Below are positions 4,565 to 5,409 of a DNA stretch of 5,409 bases, piece by piece. This DNA comes from Bacillota bacterium. Its GTDB lineage: Bacteria; Bacillota; Clostridia; Peptostreptococcales; Anaerovoracaceae. The stretch's first letter is position 1. Each line of letters starts with the position of its first letter. A model generated the notes under the pieces. That model made no database searches. It saw nothing but the letters and a program-made list of their open reading frames with translations, and was not told the DNA's origin. Where the stretch lies: positions 1-5,409 of the forward strand of contig JAFZRG010000082.1 in assembly GCA_017619985.1 (NCBI GenBank). Direction: 5' to 3'. The position numbers and the translations under genes were made by a program.

Positions 4565-5409
4565 TACTTGGCACCTCCCAGCATCTTCTCGATAAACGGA
4601 TTGAAGTAGAAATCGTTGTCCTTCGTGGCTACGCCTTCCAGACCCTTGCCGCCTTCGAACGGTCTCTTGACCGCTGCGAACTTACCGGCTTCGATGGTCG
4701 GGAACAGGCCGTCCTTTTCGATCTGGGCCAGCAGCTCGTCGGCGTCATGCAGAACTTTCTGCGCGCGCTTCTGGATGATGCCGTCCTTCTTGTATTCGAT
4801 CTCGTCACCCAGATGTCTCGCGTTGTTGAAGACATACTTGGCGTTTTCGATGGACAGCATGCGGTCCTGCAGGAACGGGGTGTGGATGGCTTCGGTCAGC
4901 ATGCCTAAAAGCTGCAGGGACTGTCCGGTCCACACGGCGATCAGGTTGAACAGCGCGTCCTGGATATGGCCGCGGAAGATGTTGCCTGTCATGAACTTCG
5001 TGGGAGGCATGTACTTCAGGGAGGCGTTCGGGAAGATCTCTCTCGCCATCTGCGCCTGGGACAGCTCCAGCAGGAAGCCGTCTTCGGTCATCGGATCCAT
5101 TTCGAACGCGTGGCCGAGGCCCATCTGCCATTCCTGGATATGGGCCAGCACGGCGAACTGCTCGTTGATCATCTGGGAAGCCAGAACGGTGTGAGCCGCT
5201 TCGATGGCGTCGTCCGTGGTCAGATAGTTATCTTCGCCGGAGTTGAAGATGATGCCGCAGTAGCCGATGATGACTCTGGAGAAGAACTGGTCGACGATCG
5301 TTCTCTGCATGTTGATGTCGCGGAACAGGATGCCGTACAGGGCGTCGTTCAGCATGACGTCCAGACGTTCCAGAGCACCCATGGCTGCGATCTCGGGCAT
5401 GCACAGGCC
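4564..5409 (-). CDS. kamD: Lysine 5,6-aminomutase, alpha subunit (5' end outside window)
   Basis: This is the last 281 codons of the alpha subunit of lysine 5,6-aminomutase. The frame stays open to the window edge (GLC precedes the Met at 5400), so the ATG at 5400 is internal and not the start. The family is about 516 residues long, so roughly 235 N-terminal residues are missing here because of the window boundary. The segment reads as typical KamD, with YGILFRDINMQRT, SGEDNYLTTDDA, HIQEWQMGLGHAFEMDP, PPTKFMTGNIFRGH and a C-terminal FYFNPFIEKML. The alpha subunit forms the TIM-barrel body that holds substrate and PLP, while the beta subunit brings B12 and the PLP lysine. It is followed by kamE with a one-base overlap. 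The enzyme is cytoplasmic, and in known pathways acts after lysine 2,3-aminomutase (on L-beta-lysine) or after a lysine racemase (on D-lysine). Confidence 0.95.
   Translation of the reverse strand, partial: GLCMPEIAAMGALERLDVMLNDALYGILFRDINMQRTIVDQFFSRVIIGYCGIIFNSGEDNYLTTDDAIEAAHTVLASQMINEQFAVLAHIQEWQMGLGHAFEMDPMTEDGFLLELSQAQMAREIFPNASLKYMPPTKFMTGNIFRGHIQDALFNLIAVWTGQSLQLLGMLTEAIHTPFLQDRMLSIENAKYVFNNARHLGDEIEYKKDGIIQKRAQKVLHDADELLAQIEKDGLFPTIEAGKFAAVKRPFEGGKGLEGVATKDNDFYFNPFIEKMLGGAK
4573..4579 (-). promoter_or_regulatory. Ribosome binding site GGGAGGT of kamE inside the kamD coding end
   Basis: GGGAGGT lies eight bases before the kamE ATG (4564), within the last codons of kamD. Together with the TAATG overlap it supports coupled translation of the two aminomutase subunits. 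Confidence 0.75.

Noticed and set aside
3842..4609. A 255-codon plus-strand frame opposite kamE, and similar frames opposite atoD (3118-3828) and atoA (2207-3004).
   Set aside because: Each is the antisense shadow of a well-identified gene, with no ribosome binding site or family motif. The 2207-3004 frame also runs through the palindrome and the terminator.
4564..5400. The Met at 5400 as the start of kamD.
   Set aside because: The frame continues open to the window edge, the resulting protein would lack nearly half of the normal alpha subunit, and no ribosome binding site can be seen before it.

Overview
The window looks like a chromosomal segment of an anaerobic, amino-acid-fermenting Bacillota (Clostridia-type) bacterium of fairly high GC. 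The evidence is B12-dependent lysine 5,6-aminomutase genes next to a butyrate/acetoacetate-type CoA-transferase, strong AGGAGG-like ribosome binding sites, an intrinsic terminator with a T tract, and a lipoprotein with a Gram-positive-style signal. The species cannot be named from sequence alone. Every supported gene is on the minus strand, so transcription runs from high to low coordinates.

Region 5409-2357 is the end of a lysine-fermentation operon. It holds kamD (3' part only; the 5' end lies outside the window) and kamE, which together encode the two subunits of adenosylcobalamin/PLP-dependent lysine 5,6-aminomutase. These are followed by the two subunits of an acetoacetate-type CoA-transferase (atoD, atoA). 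kamD and kamE overlap by one base (TAATG) and atoD and atoA overlap by 13 bases. A 76-base spacer with a hairpin separates kamE from atoD. The aminomutase moves the terminal amino group early in the pathway, and the CoA-transferase (inferred butyryl-CoA:acetoacetate) acts near the end, where butyrate is released. The intermediate enzymes (kdd, kce, kal) and lysine 2,3-aminomutase (kamA) are not in this window. A 12-bp perfect-stem terminator at about 2310-2339 ends the operon.

Region 2356-2109 is intergenic. Besides the terminator it holds a 147-bp imperfect palindrome (2153-2299) that folds on paper into a three-way junction with a 21-bp closing stem. It abuts an extended -10 promoter (TGCTATAAT) for the next gene. 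This palindrome is the least explained element here and the best candidate for something new: a MITE/REP-like repeat or a structured RNA.

Region 2108-1 is a second, tightly packed transcription unit: an aspartate/glutamate-racemase-family protein, then 9 bases, then a DmpA/BapA-type (family S58) autoprocessing aminopeptidase, then 8 bases, then the start of a lipoprotein that runs off the window. The racemase and the D-/beta-residue-associated peptidase next to an aminomutase known to accept D-lysine and L-beta-lysine suggest a link to D- or beta-amino acid use. That link is inference only.
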